A stretch of DNA of 53,150 nt, from positions 1 through 53,150 of the forward strand of contig PEAB01000016.1 in the NCBI GenBank assembly GCA_002753395.1. The letters are read 5' to 3'. The notes beneath the pieces are model-generated. The model saw only the letters and a list, made by a program, of their open reading frames with translations. It had not been told where the DNA came from and made no database searches. Of this stretch, positions 36,193 to 44,423 are shown in pieces. Every line of letters begins with the position of its first letter. Positions within the stretch are counted from its first letter, which is position 1. The translations under genes and the position numbers were made by a program. The DNA comes from Nitrospirae bacterium MYbinv3. GTDB taxonomy: Bacteria; Nitrospirota; Thermodesulfovibrionia; Thermodesulfovibrionales; Magnetobacteriaceae.

Positions 36193-36257
36193 CCACTCTT
36201 AAGAGTAGCGTACTTTGCTTAAAATACAAACATTCGATTCCGTGATTAAAAACTATA

Positions 36258-36356
36258 TTAGATTAGTATTGTTACAAGCATGTCTACGCAACATCCAGGG
36301 CCATCCGTGTCCTTGGTCTTTCCCTTTATTACCTTCACTGCTAATTCTTTCTTCAA
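36258..36356 (-). CDS. Candidate RiPP precursor peptide with Cys-Cys core
   Basis: A 32-residue frame with TTG start at 36356, four bases after the consensus ribosome site AAGGAGG (36367-36361). The N-terminal half is lysine-rich and leader-like (KKELAVKVIKGKTK); the C-terminal half is DGPGCCVDMLVTILI, with two adjacent Cys, a nearby Asp and a hydrophobic end. Placement before a radical SAM/SPASM gene, with a terminator between, is the usual layout of precursor and maturase. It is too short for routine gene calling. A 20-codon frame ends on the overlapping TGA (36353-36355) and could be a leader joined by frameshift or be separate. The peptide family is not one I recognise. Confidence 0.55.
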   Translation of the reverse strand: MKKELAVKVIKGKTKDTDGPGCCVDMLVTILI

Positions 36357-36415
36357 TATTCCTCCTTACTAGCGGCCAATTTCAAGGCCATTCGTTTAAA
36401 TAATTCTTCTGTCAC
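36353..36415 (-). CDS. Upstream 20-codon frame overlapping the candidate precursor
   Basis: GTG at 36415 opens TEELFKRMALKLAASKEEY and stops at TGA 36353-36355, overlapping the TTG start of the next frame. Its helix-forming character continues smoothly into KKELAVKV of the next frame, so a single precursor broken by a one-base shift, a programmed -1 shift, or simple translational coupling are all possible. No strong ribosome site precedes the GTG. Confidence 0.3.
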   Translation of the reverse strand: MTEELFKRMALKLAASKEEY

Positions 36416-36493
36416 TCTAACTACGTAGAGTTTTTATGTCATGTGTTTATGTTTGCTTTTTTATTGCGCCTGCTCTGCTTGCTACTGCACTTG

Positions 36494-36527
36494 TTTTGAT
36501 TTTATAGCATGTATTTAAGAAATGCAA
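36494..36527 (-). promoter_or_regulatory. Extended -10 promoter of the peptide/maturase transcript
   Basis: On the minus strand TGCTATAAA (TATAAA at 36506-36501, TG one base ahead) with a TTGCAT -35-like box 15 bases upstream. It gives a leader of about 125 bases before the ribosome site, with a small ACTCTA/TAGAGT hairpin. Confidence 0.45.
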
Positions 36528-36530
36528 GTG

Positions 36531-36830
36531 AAAAATATTGCGGCTCTTTTAGGAACTTAGACGGCAGTTACATAAATAGCTGGTTTTTAAAGGAATAATC
36601 GGGCAATAAACGAACATACCTGACCAGAGGAGAGAGTGTCGAAGGCAAGGTCAACCGTCAGATGAACGGTCATTTACGTGCTGCCAGCCACCTAATTACG
36701 GCTATATATTGACATTTACATCTATCTGTACACAATATAGTCGGGATTAACTAACAATTACTCATTACAGTACATTATTTTTGTTGATATCAACGTATAT
36801 TAGCTATATTACGTACAATCATACGATATA
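36531..36830. other. Non-coding gap
   Basis: No gene was recognised. The stretch is AT-rich, with an ACCGT/ACGGT stem near 36645-36670 and a TTGACA hexamer near 36710 that could be a weak promoter. Confidence 0.3.
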
Positions 36831-36892
36831 ATGGGGTCAAGGGGACTGGTCCCCTTGCGGAGAGGTCTGAGGGGAGGCAGAGCCTCCCCTTC
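36831..36892 (+). repeat. R1 double-hairpin repeat, short form
   Basis: AAGGGGACTGGTCCCCTT then GGGGAGGCAGAGCCTCCCC followed by TTCTT; nearly identical to the copy at 9124. Confidence 0.75.
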
Positions 36893-36958
36893 TTAAATTT
36901 CTTACTTCTTACAGATTTTTTTGTTGCTTTTTTTAGTAGTTATGATATAAAATTATCC

Positions 36959-37930
36959 ATGAGTCACAATCCTGACGCAAAGGGTAGAGTGCAGAGAAAG
37001 CAGACGCTAATAAGCTGCTTCATTTTCTTGGCGCTTCTCATATACCAAGCGGTTGACGTGGAGGCTTTTGACGTAGTGATTGTGGAAGGGGCAGGTTTTA
37101 CGATCTACGAGGATGTCATAGAAGGGTTTAAGAGAGCATGTGACTGTAATGTCAAAAAAGTCATAGTCCTGGATAACGGCTTAAAGGACATAAGACAAGA
37201 GATACAAAAAGAGCAGCCTGACATGATCTTAACTATTGGACAGGAGGCCCTGACAAAGACCAGGGAGCAGACGAATCTCCCAATCACATACTTGATGGTG
37301 CTAAACCCTGAGCCTCTGATAGAGGGGCGTGATGATATAAGCGGAGTCAGCATGTCTATATCGCCGGAGAAAAAGCTCAATGCTTTTTTAGATATCTTCC
37401 CGACCACTAGAGAGATAGGCGTCCTCTATAACCCAGATGAATCAGAGAGCTACGTAAGACGCGCCAGATATGCAGCCCAGACAAGGGGAGTTGGCCTTGT
37501 TGAGCATCCGTTAAGGGATCCAAAGGACGTTATCAACGTCCTGGATACCATGAAGGACAAGATAGACGCCTTATGGGTAATGCCAAGCAAAACCCTGTCG
37601 GATATAGAGACGATGGAAATCATCTCCTTCTTTTCGATGAACAATAGGGTACCGGTCTTGTCATATACGGATTGGCACTTGAAAATAGGGGCGGCTGTCG
37701 TATTAAACGTAGACCCTTACGAGATGGGTGTGCAGGGTGCTCAGGTAGCGCGGACAAATCACAAAGGGTTGTCAGCGCGCAGCAAAGACATCCGTAACAG
37801 CTCCGTCAGCGATGTCAGATACGCCAGGGTGTCTATTAACCAGGGTGTTATCAAAAAGATGGAAATCGCCATAAATGAAAAGTACAGGAATAAGGCAAGC
37901 ACTAGAATATACCTTATAGGCAGGAGGTAA
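36959..37930 (+). CDS. ABC-type substrate-binding protein (PF04392-like)
   Basis: 323 residues with an N-terminal membrane or signal helix (about 15-36) after a short charged stretch. The body matches the periplasmic binding proteins related to tryptophan-type ABC systems (MILTIGQEALTKTREQTNLP, LVLNPEP-like VLNPEPLIEG, IGVLYNPDESES). No permease or ATPase gene follows. Instead a hybrid kinase starts 4 bases after the stop, so it most likely presents a ligand to that kinase and not to a transporter. Its C terminus is basic. ATG at 36959 has no strong ribosome site. Confidence 0.82.
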   Translation: MSHNPDAKGRVQRKQTLISCFIFLALLIYQAVDVEAFDVVIVEGAGFTIYEDVIEGFKRACDCNVKKVIVLDNGLKDIRQEIQKEQPDMILTIGQEALTKTREQTNLPITYLMVLNPEPLIEGRDDISGVSMSISPEKKLNAFLDIFPTTREIGVLYNPDESESYVRRARYAAQTRGVGLVEHPLRDPKDVINVLDTMKDKIDALWVMPSKTLSDIETMEIISFFSMNNRVPVLSYTDWHLKIGAAVVLNVDPYEMGVQGAQVARTNHKGLSARSKDIRNSSVSDVRYARVSINQGVIKKMEIAINEKYRNKASTRIYLIGRR

Positions 37931-37934
37931 AGAC

Positions 37935-39962
37935 ATGAAGAGGTTTAGTTTAATAAGGGCATACGAGAAGAACTTCTCTGTAAAGATATTATCGATAACA
38001 GCGCTTTCTATATTTGTAATATCGGTAGTCTTTACTGTCTTCAGCATACATAGTGAGACCTTGCTGCTACGGGGCAAACTAATCAGTCAGGGGTATGTGC
38101 TTACAAAGCTCCTGGTCAACAACTCCAGGCTTGGGGTTTTTACAGAAAACGATCTGGTACTTCAAAACGCAGTCTCAGGCGTCAAGAGCCAGGAAGAGGT
38201 TGTCTTTGTCTCAATATTCGATAGGTACAAAAAATCACTGATTCAGATGAAAAGCGCTTCTTTTATGATACCAGAAGAAGAAACAAGAGATTTAAACGAA
38301 CGGTTGTCTTCTCCAAAAGATCCTAACACGGTGACGTTCTCAGAACACGACGAGTATTTTAACTTTGTAGCGCCGATCGTTTCAGCCACTGGCGTGTTGG
38401 CAGATCAATACTACGCTCAAAACACCTTTAGCTCGCCTGAGAAACGAGGCCAAGTGCTTGGCTATGTGATAATAGCATTGGGCAAGGAAGGTCTTAAAAA
38501 GCAGATCATGTCATTGGCAATAAAAAACTCAGCAATTGCGATAGTCTTACAGGTTTTTGGCCTCGTAATAGCCTTTTTTATCACACAACAGATCCTCATC
38601 CCGATCAGACGGCTCACCAAAAGCGTTCGTGAGTTTGAAGAAATGGAGAGAGCATCTAAGATACCTGTCAACTCCAAGGACGAAATAGGCGAGGTTGTCA
38701 TCGCGTTTAACGATATGGTAGAGACGCTTGAAAATCGGGAGGCCGAAAGAAAAAACCTTGAAGTAGATAGGCAACGCCTCGAAGAAGAGAGAGAAAGGCT
38801 TATGGAAAAGCTGCTCGATGCAAAGAAAATGGAAGACATGAATATCTTTACAGGCGGTATAGCCCATGACATAAATAACATTATGATGGCCTTGCTGGCA
38901 AACATGGAGCTTATAAAAACCTACATGCCACACAATCCCAAGGCGATGACTAGGTTCAAGGATATGCAAAGGGCGGTACGTCAGGCAAAAGAACTCTCAA
39001 CGAGGTTCCTTATGTTTTCAAAGGTTGGAGAACCTGTTAAACAACTGACCTCCATAACGAACTTACTTAAGGACACTGCCGACTTCTTCCTGGTTGGTAC
39101 AAACGTAACATGCAGAATATCCAGCTCAGACGACCTTCCTGCATGTGAAATAGACAGGGGACAGATACTTCAGGTCATTAACAATCTTGTTGTAAATGCA
39201 AAAGACGCTATGCCAGATGGAGGGGAAATAGATATTCATCTTGAAGACATACACGTTGAGACACCTAACCAGATGCATCTGGACGACGGCAGATACGTGT
39301 TAGTCTCCGTCGCTGACCAAGGCTGCGGTATACCAACGGATAAGCTAAAGAGGATATTTGAGCCATTTTATACCACAAAGAAAACTGGCAACGGCCTAGG
39401 ACTTGCATCTTCCCTTGCAATTATGAGGGCGCACAACGGTAGCATTGAGGTAGAATCCACAAATGGTGCAGGCACAGTCTTTCGCCTTTATCTGCCAGCC
39501 TCAGACAAGGCCTGCCCGATAGAGGTTGAAGAGACACAAGAGTGTGCGGTTGAAGATGTAACCCCCAGAATCCTGTTTATGGACGACAACGAGGATATCA
39601 GACTTACTTTCAAGGAGCTTCTGACCACTTACGGCTGTGACATAGTATTAGCAGCCGATGGACAAGAGGCAATTGAGCTGTTCGTTAAACGCAAGGAGTC
39701 CGGTTATAACTTTGATGTTATCATAATGGATCTTACGATTCAAGGTGGTATGGGAGGTAAGGAGACTATAAAAGAGATCCACAAGATAGATAGCAGCGTT
39801 AAAGCCATAGCCATGACCGGATATGCACACGAAACTATAATGTCAGATAGCGAGATACACGGTTTCGTAGGTGTCTTTACAAAGCCATTTTTGATAGATG
39901 AACTGTACAACGCAATCTTGACGATAAAAAAGCAAAACCTCAAAAGAGTGCACGCCACATAA
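37935..39962 (+). CDS. Hybrid sensor histidine kinase with receiver domain
   Basis: 675 residues: membrane helix (about 17-40), periplasmic sensor region, second helix (about 190-215), HAMP domain (RRLTKSVREFEEMERASK), coiled coil, H box GGIAHDINNIMMALLANMEL with His 311, HATPase domain with NNLVVNAKDAMPDGG, DQGCGIP and GNGLGLASSLA, and a C-terminal receiver domain (ILFMDDNEDIRL, IIMDLTIQGG with phospho-Asp near 599, TKPF Lys). The kinase may pass phosphate to its own receiver and on to an unlinked Hpt protein. It pairs with the binding protein encoded just upstream. AGGAGG precedes ATG. Confidence 0.9.
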   Translation: MKRFSLIRAYEKNFSVKILSITALSIFVISVVFTVFSIHSETLLLRGKLISQGYVLTKLLVNNSRLGVFTENDLVLQNAVSGVKSQEEVVFVSIFDRYKKSLIQMKSASFMIPEEETRDLNERLSSPKDPNTVTFSEHDEYFNFVAPIVSATGVLADQYYAQNTFSSPEKRGQVLGYVIIALGKEGLKKQIMSLAIKNSAIAIVLQVFGLVIAFFITQQILIPIRRLTKSVREFEEMERASKIPVNSKDEIGEVVIAFNDMVETLENREAERKNLEVDRQRLEEERERLMEKLLDAKKMEDMNIFTGGIAHDINNIMMALLANMELIKTYMPHNPKAMTRFKDMQRAVRQAKELSTRFLMFSKVGEPVKQLTSITNLLKDTADFFLVGTNVTCRISSSDDLPACEIDRGQILQVINNLVVNAKDAMPDGGEIDIHLEDIHVETPNQMHLDDGRYVLVSVADQGCGIPTDKLKRIFEPFYTTKKTGNGLGLASSLAIMRAHNGSIEVESTNGAGTVFRLYLPASDKACPIEVEETQECAVEDVTPRILFMDDNEDIRLTFKELLTTYGCDIVLAADGQEAIELFVKRKESGYNFDVIIMDLTIQGGMGGKETIKEIHKIDSSVKAIAMTGYAHETIMSDSEIHGFVGVFTKPFLIDELYNAILTIKKQNLKRVHAT

Positions 39963-39997
39963 GCCTTGTACTCAATACAACAATATACTGTCAGTAC

Positions 39998-40160
39998 GTA
40001 TCTTCTTTATATTTCATGGTAACTATGCTTTTAATCTTTCTGGATTCCTGCTTTCGCTGGAATGAGTGCTTGGAAAACAGCTATTACTGTCATCCCTACG
40101 AAAGTGGGATACATGTCTTGAAACCATAGAGTGAATTACCATGCTTTTTAAAGAGTATAC
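39998..40160. mobile_element. R3 mini-element
   Basis: 163 bp, left end GTATCTTCTTTATATTTCAT, right end (minus strand) GTATACTCTTTAAAAAGCAT; interior hairpin ATTCCTGCTTTCGCTGGAAT. Fills the gap before the STT3 gene. Confidence 0.7.
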
Positions 40161-40202
40161 TTCTGTACATTAATACAGTAGTTGTTTTATTAAGACCTAA
40201 AG

Positions 40203-42686
40203 TTGTTAGGAAAGATGAAGAACAAACATGATCTATCAGTAAAGAGCACACCTGGTGACAAACATGTACAACCTTATGTATGGGAGATGCTCACAAGATA
40301 TCTAAAACCACAGATGAGGTATTCGCTGTGGGTGTTTTGCGCTGTGCTTGTGGTCTGTTTAAGCCTCTCAGCCTATGCACGATACCATCAGTACCACCAA
40401 TGGCAGAAGAGTCCAGATATGTACTTCGTCGACGGAAAACCCATGATGACAACGATGGACGCCTTTTTGTGGCTGCGTTACGCAAGACTATACAAGACTG
40501 GATCTTACGATGATAGCCCAGACACCTTGAGGTATTACCCTGAGGGTTACACTAAGCCAGCTTTTGTCCTCCTTAGCTATCTGACCGCTAAACTCTCCGT
40601 ATTCTTTGATAGCATAGATAAAACCGGTACCCTTTTGATACCAATCTTTGCAAGCCTATTTATAATCCCTCTCTTCATCTATTTTCGTGAGATAGGTTAT
40701 CCAACTGCTGCCGTTGTTGGTAGTCTCGTTGGGAGCTTCAACCACATATACATGGTAAGAACCGCTATAGGACGAGTAGATACGGATAGTCTCAACCTTT
40801 TTTTTCTAATCTTGGTGTCTTACTTTATCCTGCGTGTGTGTAAGAGCAGCACGGAGCGTGACCTCTACTTGTACACAGCCCTGGCTGGTATCTCTATGCT
40901 TGTCTTTCACACATGGTATCACATAACTATGCTTTCAGAGTTCTACCTGTTTGTCCTGATTGTCAGTCTCAGTATCAACAGGTTCCCGTGGAGGAAGATT
41001 GTAAAGGCCAGTGTGATCTTCCTGATCTTCTCCGCTGATGATGACGTTATGAGGGGCGCACGGCAGTTGTTGTCCGAGATATCAAACAAGGCCCCAAGCC
41101 CCTGCAGCACATACTCACCAGCGCTGTTTATAGGCACATTGTATCTTACTGAAATCTTTAAGAACATCCAGTTTAACGCTTTGCCTCTTATTGATTATCT
41201 TTTAGCCTACACCGAGAAGACCTTTAAGTTCTCATTGTCAAGCGCTAACTCTGTTTTTACTCTAATGTATTTGATAAGCATGTTTTTTATGTACAAGACC
41301 AGCTTTAACATCTCATTTACCCTTATCTGTCTGATGCTTCTTGTCTCTTGTCTCTACTTTGAGACGCATGATAGCTCAATATTGTTTAAGATAGCAGCTA
41401 TAACCATGTTTGTCTTCTCACTGCCAGCAGCCTTTTATGTTGCCAAATACACAGCAGCGAGTTTCTATGATACGTACCTGATACGTTTAGCCAGTGAGGC
41501 TCAGTATAACGTAAAGGCAGGTCTTATGATTAACCAAAGTATCTTTTCAACAATCGAGGAGATGCAAAAGACACCTGTCAATGTGCTGTTGTCGCTTATC
41601 TTTAATAACCCCATTTTTAGCGTAATCGGGCTTTTCTTTTTTGTCATCTTTAGCATTTATCACATAAGGATGTTGATACCGCTACTTCCCATGATTATAT
41701 TAGGCTTTTTGACCTTTAAAGGCTCAAACAGATACGTAATGAATCTGGCTCCTCTTGTTGGCATAGGATACGGATACCTGATAACAATGATAGTCAAGCC
41801 GATCTTGGATTCAATAAAGACTAAGGATATCTTTAAGGAGTTGGTGGTCTATGTCTTTTCATTTCTATTTTTTCTCTCAGTGTTGAATCAGACGGGTTAT
41901 GCCTACGTGCCGCAGCCATCGGTACCCGCTGACGTATTTAGATCGTTATCTCAGCTTAAGGGATATTTACCTAAAGACTCGGCTATACTGACATGGTGGG
42001 ACTTGGGTTATGCTGTCATGGATTTGACAGATGCTGCCACGTTTCATGACGGCGGCAGCCAAAATACCAGCAGGACAAACTTTATCGCCCGTGGCCTGAC
42101 CTCCAAAAGCCCTTACGAAATGTACAACATAGCCAGTATGCTTAGTAACCCAAACTCCAAGGTCTCTGGAGGGATCATTAACAAGGACATGGGCATTGAT
42201 AAGATACTTGACGATGTCAAGCAGGACAACATCTACCTGATGTACACACATGACTTAATCACAAAGTTTCAAGCAATATATCATCTAAGAGGCGCTGTCC
42301 CAGATAAGTATGCCGGCCAAACCAAACCATTATTAGTTCCAATGGCATGTCAATCCTTTGTTGATAGTATATTGTCTTGCAGCGGCGACACGTTTGACTT
42401 AAACAAAGGTGTCATAAATAATTCTGAGAAACTTGCAAAAACCGTCTTTATAGAAAAGGGCAAGGTAACTAAAGAATACAACTATGAAAACACCTCGGAG
42501 ATATTTTTAGAGTTGTTTGTTGAAAATGGCAAGGTATATGAGATCTACCTGATGAAGGACGTTTTCTTCAACTCAAACCTCAATCAGATGTACGTATTAG
42601 GCAATTACGACAGCGCCATATACGAGGAGACGTTCAACGCATTCCCATCCCTAAGGGTTTTCAAACTAAAGCACCACCCTAACTAA
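40203..42686 (+). CDS. STT3/PglB-type oligosaccharyltransferase
   Basis: 827 residues. About the first 550 are a multi-helix GT-C domain with FVDGKPMMTTMDAFLWLRYA (first acidic loop) and GRVDTDSLNLFF (the second acidic, metal-binding loop). The periplasmic domain carries the signature TWWDLGYAVMDLT, WWDLG at 598-602 replacing the WWDYG of archaeal and Campylobacter enzymes, which binds the acceptor sequon. The enzyme moves a lipid-linked glycan onto Asn of exported proteins. No glycan-assembly genes are adjacent. Start is TTG at 40203 or ATG at 40215; the latter has AGGA close by. Confidence 0.9.
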   Translation: MLGKMKNKHDLSVKSTPGDKHVQPYVWEMLTRYLKPQMRYSLWVFCAVLVVCLSLSAYARYHQYHQWQKSPDMYFVDGKPMMTTMDAFLWLRYARLYKTGSYDDSPDTLRYYPEGYTKPAFVLLSYLTAKLSVFFDSIDKTGTLLIPIFASLFIIPLFIYFREIGYPTAAVVGSLVGSFNHIYMVRTAIGRVDTDSLNLFFLILVSYFILRVCKSSTERDLYLYTALAGISMLVFHTWYHITMLSEFYLFVLIVSLSINRFPWRKIVKASVIFLIFSADDDVMRGARQLLSEISNKAPSPCSTYSPALFIGTLYLTEIFKNIQFNALPLIDYLLAYTEKTFKFSLSSANSVFTLMYLISMFFMYKTSFNISFTLICLMLLVSCLYFETHDSSILFKIAAITMFVFSLPAAFYVAKYTAASFYDTYLIRLASEAQYNVKAGLMINQSIFSTIEEMQKTPVNVLLSLIFNNPIFSVIGLFFFVIFSIYHIRMLIPLLPMIILGFLTFKGSNRYVMNLAPLVGIGYGYLITMIVKPILDSIKTKDIFKELVVYVFSFLFFLSVLNQTGYAYVPQPSVPADVFRSLSQLKGYLPKDSAILTWWDLGYAVMDLTDAATFHDGGSQNTSRTNFIARGLTSKSPYEMYNIASMLSNPNSKVSGGIINKDMGIDKILDDVKQDNIYLMYTHDLITKFQAIYHLRGAVPDKYAGQTKPLLVPMACQSFVDSILSCSGDTFDLNKGVINNSEKLAKTVFIEKGKVTKEYNYENTSEIFLELFVENGKVYEIYLMKDVFFNSNLNQMYVLGNYDSAIYEETFNAFPSLRVFKLKHHPN

Positions 42687-42708
42687 GATACCTAAAAACC
42701 GTCCATAG

Positions 42709-42950
42709 AAGGGGGAGCTCTGCTACCCCTCAGACCTAATGCTGTTGACTTAAGGTTGTGAAGATGAAAAAAGGGAGGGCTTTGCCCTCCCTTAGACCCT
42801 CCCACAAGGGAACTTGTTCCCTTGACCCTGTAAATGTCAGGAGTGGCTGCTTAAAATATCGCCCATGTGCATACATGTTAATGCTTAAGTCAACAGCATT
42901 ACCCCTCAGACCCCCACGCAAGGGGACCAGTCCCCTTGACCCCATTATAT
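42709..42950. repeat. R1 repeat, long form, inverted
   Basis: Near-complete inverted copy of 19448-19684: GGGAGGGCTTTGCCCTCCC, AAGGGAACTTGTTCCCTT, the GCATACATGTTAATGC segment and a second unit with AAGGGGACCAGTCCCCTT. No gene lies between STT3 and the promoter at 43011. Confidence 0.8.
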
Positions 42951-43010
42951 ATTCCTTATTATATATTTCTTGTCCCGATTCATTTCTTAATAAGGTTTCA
43001 TAAAGGATAC

Positions 43011-43039
43011 TTGACATACCACTTATAAAGTATTATAAT
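43011..43039 (+). promoter_or_regulatory. Perfect consensus sigma-70 promoter of the chaperone operon
   Basis: TTGACA (43011-43016), 17-base spacer, TATAAT (43034-43039). Inverted half-sites ACTTGA (43009-43014) and TCAAGT (43045-43050) enclose it; HspR sites (HAIR, CTTGAGT-N7-ACTCAAG) share this core although the spacing is larger here. Confidence 0.65.
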
Positions 43040-43073
43040 AAAGATCAAGTAAATATGTTAGAATGAGGGAGAT

Positions 43074-44066
43074 ATGGCAGCAGGAATAAAGGATTATTAC
43101 AGCACATTGGGAGTAGACAAGGGAGCTACTCAGGATGAGATAAAGAAGGCTTACCGGAAGCTGGCCAGGAAGTATCATCCAGACCTCAATCAGGGAAAGA
43201 CATGGTCAGAGGCAAAGTTTAAGGAGATCAACGAGGCCTATGACGTGTTAGGTGATCCTAAGAAGCGTGCCGAGTATGATAACCCGGTGAGGTATGCCTT
43301 TGGTGCGGACTCAGGGTTTGAGAACTTTACAAATCGGAGATCTACGAACAATTTTGATTTCAACAATTTTGGGGATATCTTTTCTGATATCTTTGGTTTC
43401 AATGCAAGGACAGGCGCTGACCGTACAAGTGCAGGCAGTAAGGATGTTACTGTTGAGTTGACCTTAACCCTTGAAGAAGCCTATGCCGGTGTTACAAAGG
43501 CGATGAACATAAAAAAAGAAACCACATGCAAGCATTGTTTCGGTTCAGGCATAAAGCAAACAAAGCCGTGCGCTACGTGCAATGGCTCTGGCACAACACC
43601 CTCTATGGAGACATTGAATGTTAAGATACCAGCAGGGGTTGACTCAGGTTCTAAGGTTAGGGTCAAGGGCAAGGCCGGAGCTGGTCTACATGGCATCAAG
43701 ACTGCTGATATAGTCATTGATATCAGTGTAAAGCCGCATGACATTTTTACTCGAAAGGGGGATGACCTTTATGTATCCATACCTGTAACCTTTCCTGAGG
43801 CTACCTTGGGTGCAAAGATAGAGGTACCATTGTTGGATGGTTCATCCATTATGACGCTTCCAGAGGGGGCGCACAGCGGCAAGGTCTTTAAGCTCAAGGG
43901 CAAGGGGATGCCCCATAATGCTCACTCTCCCAGTGGCTCTGAAAAGGGCGATTTATATGTTGAGATAAAGATCGTAGTCCCTGTTGGATTAGGTCCCATA
44001 GAGAAGGATACGGTGAGAAGGCTCAGCACTCTTTATCGGGATAACCCTCGAAAAGTGATGGGGTAA
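43074..44066 (+). CDS. dnaJ: DnaJ/CbpA-type co-chaperone
   Basis: 330 residues. J domain in 1-70 with YHPDLNQG (HPD intact) stimulates DnaK. A Gly/Phe-rich region ([20 protein letters not shown]) follows. The zinc region keeps only two CxxC motifs ([16 protein letters not shown]), where full DnaJ has four, so it holds at most one zinc: an intermediate between DnaJ and CbpA. Substrate-binding C-terminal domains ([20 protein letters not shown]) complete it. First gene of an operon with hspR and clpB; a separate dnaK must exist elsewhere. Confidence 0.92.
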   Translation: MAAGIKDYYSTLGVDKGATQDEIKKAYRKLARKYHPDLNQGKTWSEAKFKEINEAYDVLGDPKKRAEYDNPVRYAFGADSGFENFTNRRSTNNFDFNNFGDIFSDIFGFNARTGADRTSAGSKDVTVELTLTLEEAYAGVTKAMNIKKETTCKHCFGSGIKQTKPCATCNGSGTTPSMETLNVKIPAGVDSGSKVRVKGKAGAGLHGIKTADIVIDISVKPHDIFTRKGDDLYVSIPVTFPEATLGAKIEVPLLDGSSIMTLPEGAHSGKVFKLKGKGMPHNAHSPSGSEKGDLYVEIKIVVPVGLGPIEKDTVRRLSTLYRDNPRKVMG

Positions 44067-44072
44067 GAATAG

Positions 44073-44423
44073 ATGCTTAAGAAGGACAAGGACCAACCTT
44101 TGTATGTAATCAGTGTGGTTGCTGAGATGTTGGGGGTGCATCCGCAGACCCTGAGACTGTACGAGCGAGAGGGGTTTATATGCCCCAAGAGATACAATAA
44201 GCAGCGTAAGTACTCGGAGGAGGATATAAGGAAGCTAGACCTGATTATCCAACTCACCAGGGAGTTAGGCGTCAATAAGGCAGGACTGGAGATAATACTG
44301 CGAATGCGTAATATTATTGACGCCATGAGCGCTGAATTTGAGGAAGTTATGCCGTACTTGGAAGAAGACAGAAGGATGGACTTTAAGATGCGGCTGATGA
44401 GAATCTTCAAGGAGGAACCATGA
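44073..44423 (+). CDS. hspR: HspR-like MerR-family repressor
   Basis: 116 residues. MerR-type winged helix at 10-75 ([42 protein letters not shown]), followed by a dimerising coiled coil. HspR represses heat-shock genes at HAIR sites, usually with DnaK as corepressor. Its place between dnaJ and clpB and the ACTTGA/TCAAGT half-sites at the promoter fit autoregulation. Overlaps clpB by 4 bases. Confidence 0.9.
   Translation: MLKKDKDQPLYVISVVAEMLGVHPQTLRLYEREGFICPKRYNKQRKYSEEDIRKLDLIIQLTRELGVNKAGLEIILRMRNIIDAMSAEFEEVMPYLEEDRRMDFKMRLMRIFKEEP

Noticed and set aside
36215-36403. A 62-codon plus-strand frame opposite the candidate precursor
   Set aside because: No ribosome site, odd composition, and it overlaps the better supported minus-strand peptide with its AAGGAGG.
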